The notes below the pieces were generated by a model. It searched no databases. It saw nothing but the letters and a program-made list of their open reading frames with translations, and had not been told where the DNA came from. This document shows positions 32,488 to 32,633 of a stretch of DNA of 32,633 nucleotides, in pieces. Position numbers and translations under genes: made by a program. Origin of the DNA: Akkermansia muciniphila (GTDB lineage Bacteria; Verrucomicrobiota; Verrucomicrobiia; Verrucomicrobiales; V1-33); the NCBI GenBank assembly GCA_945900785.1, contig CAMDJM010000054.1:1-32633 (forward strand), written 5' to 3'. How positions within the stretch are numbered: the first letter of the stretch is position 1; each line of letters begins with the position of its first letter.

Positions 32488-32633
32488 TGAGCTGGACCCC
32501 GAAAACTGGGCCACTGGCTAAGCTATGATTGGACTGGACGGGTGCGCTCTAAACCGCGAACCCATAACAGACCCCATGAAAGCCAAACGTAAAAGACATG
32601 ATGCCGGATTTAAAGCCAAGGTGGCGCTGGAAG
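32488..32633 (+). mobile_element. left end of an IS3-family insertion sequence, cut by the window
   Basis: From about 32488-32493 the sequence TGGACCCCGAAAACTGGGCC looks like the terminal inverted repeat of IS3-family elements, and an orfA-type start follows 60-80 bases later. The exact left end, the target duplication and the group cannot be fixed because the right end is outside the window. Confidence 0.7.
32576..32633 (+). CDS. IS3-family transposase OrfA, N-terminal part only
   Basis: The first 19 codons read MKAKRKRHDAGFKAKVALE, the basic start of the helix-turn-helix OrfA protein of IS3-family elements. OrfA normally binds the IS ends and is fused to the DDE integrase OrfB by programmed frameshift. 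The gene runs off the window, so whether it is intact is unknown. Confidence 0.75.
   Translation, partial: MKAKRKRHDAGFKAKVALE

Overview
The window is GC-rich, gene-dense chromosomal DNA that fits the Verrucomicrobiota (PVC group), probably a member of Verrucomicrobiales. The clues are a large secreted protein of the planctomycete-type cytochrome c / DUF1549 / DUF1553 class followed by a Tat-exported DUF1501 protein, many secreted proteins with PQQ-like, YHYH, VWA or LamG-like domains, and a near absence of Shine-Dalgarno sites. The lineage is inferred from gene content only; there is no rRNA gene here.

Layout. 1-2.75 kb: an AT-rich end with one tiny ORF, a DUF1003 membrane protein, a 49-codon remnant of a PQQ-type beta-propeller gene, and a conserved 466-aa protein of unknown function. 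2.9-7.7 kb: the PSD1/DUF1501 pair. 7.8-10.4 kb: an FHA-adenylate cyclase overlapping by 4 bp with a membrane-anchored helical-repeat protein. 10.7-14.2 kb: a YHYH/EF-hand secreted protein, then convergent genes for a phosphodiester glycosidase and a PQQ-like propeller. 14.5-17.2 kb: an active HtrA-type protease and a catalytically dead, rearranged HtrA relative, closed by a strong terminator. 17.2-21 kb: hemL, an Ala-rich exported protein with VGKEP repeats, and an M20 dipeptidase. 21-25.4 kb: on the minus strand, a VWA protein, an OmpR-type regulator and a histidine kinase with a very large sensor region. 25.6-28.6 kb: a protease-LamG-SirB1 fusion, then rplU-rpmA with a textbook terminator. 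28.8-32.1 kb: a Tyr-rich exported protein, riboflavin synthase, an FtsB-like protein and enolase. 32.2-32.6 kb: tRNA-Pro(UGG) with its own promoter and terminator, then the left end of an IS3-family element cut by the window edge.

Housekeeping genes (hemL, rplU, rpmA, ribE, ftsB, eno, tRNA-Pro) alternate with envelope and exported proteins, three of which are HtrA-type proteases or pseudoproteases. The intergenic DNA carries two repeat families: degenerate heptamers beginning GTT, mostly as inverted pairs at gene junctions, and a REPIN-like pair of palindromes with a pentamer tandem array between the regulator and kinase genes.

The most unusual items are the pseudo-HtrA with a PDZ domain placed inside the protease fold, the protease/LamG/SirB1 fusion, the dispersed heptamer family, and candidate leaderless promoters upstream of hemL and the M20 peptidase. 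I found no CRISPR array, prophage, toxin-antitoxin pair or recognisable defence island.
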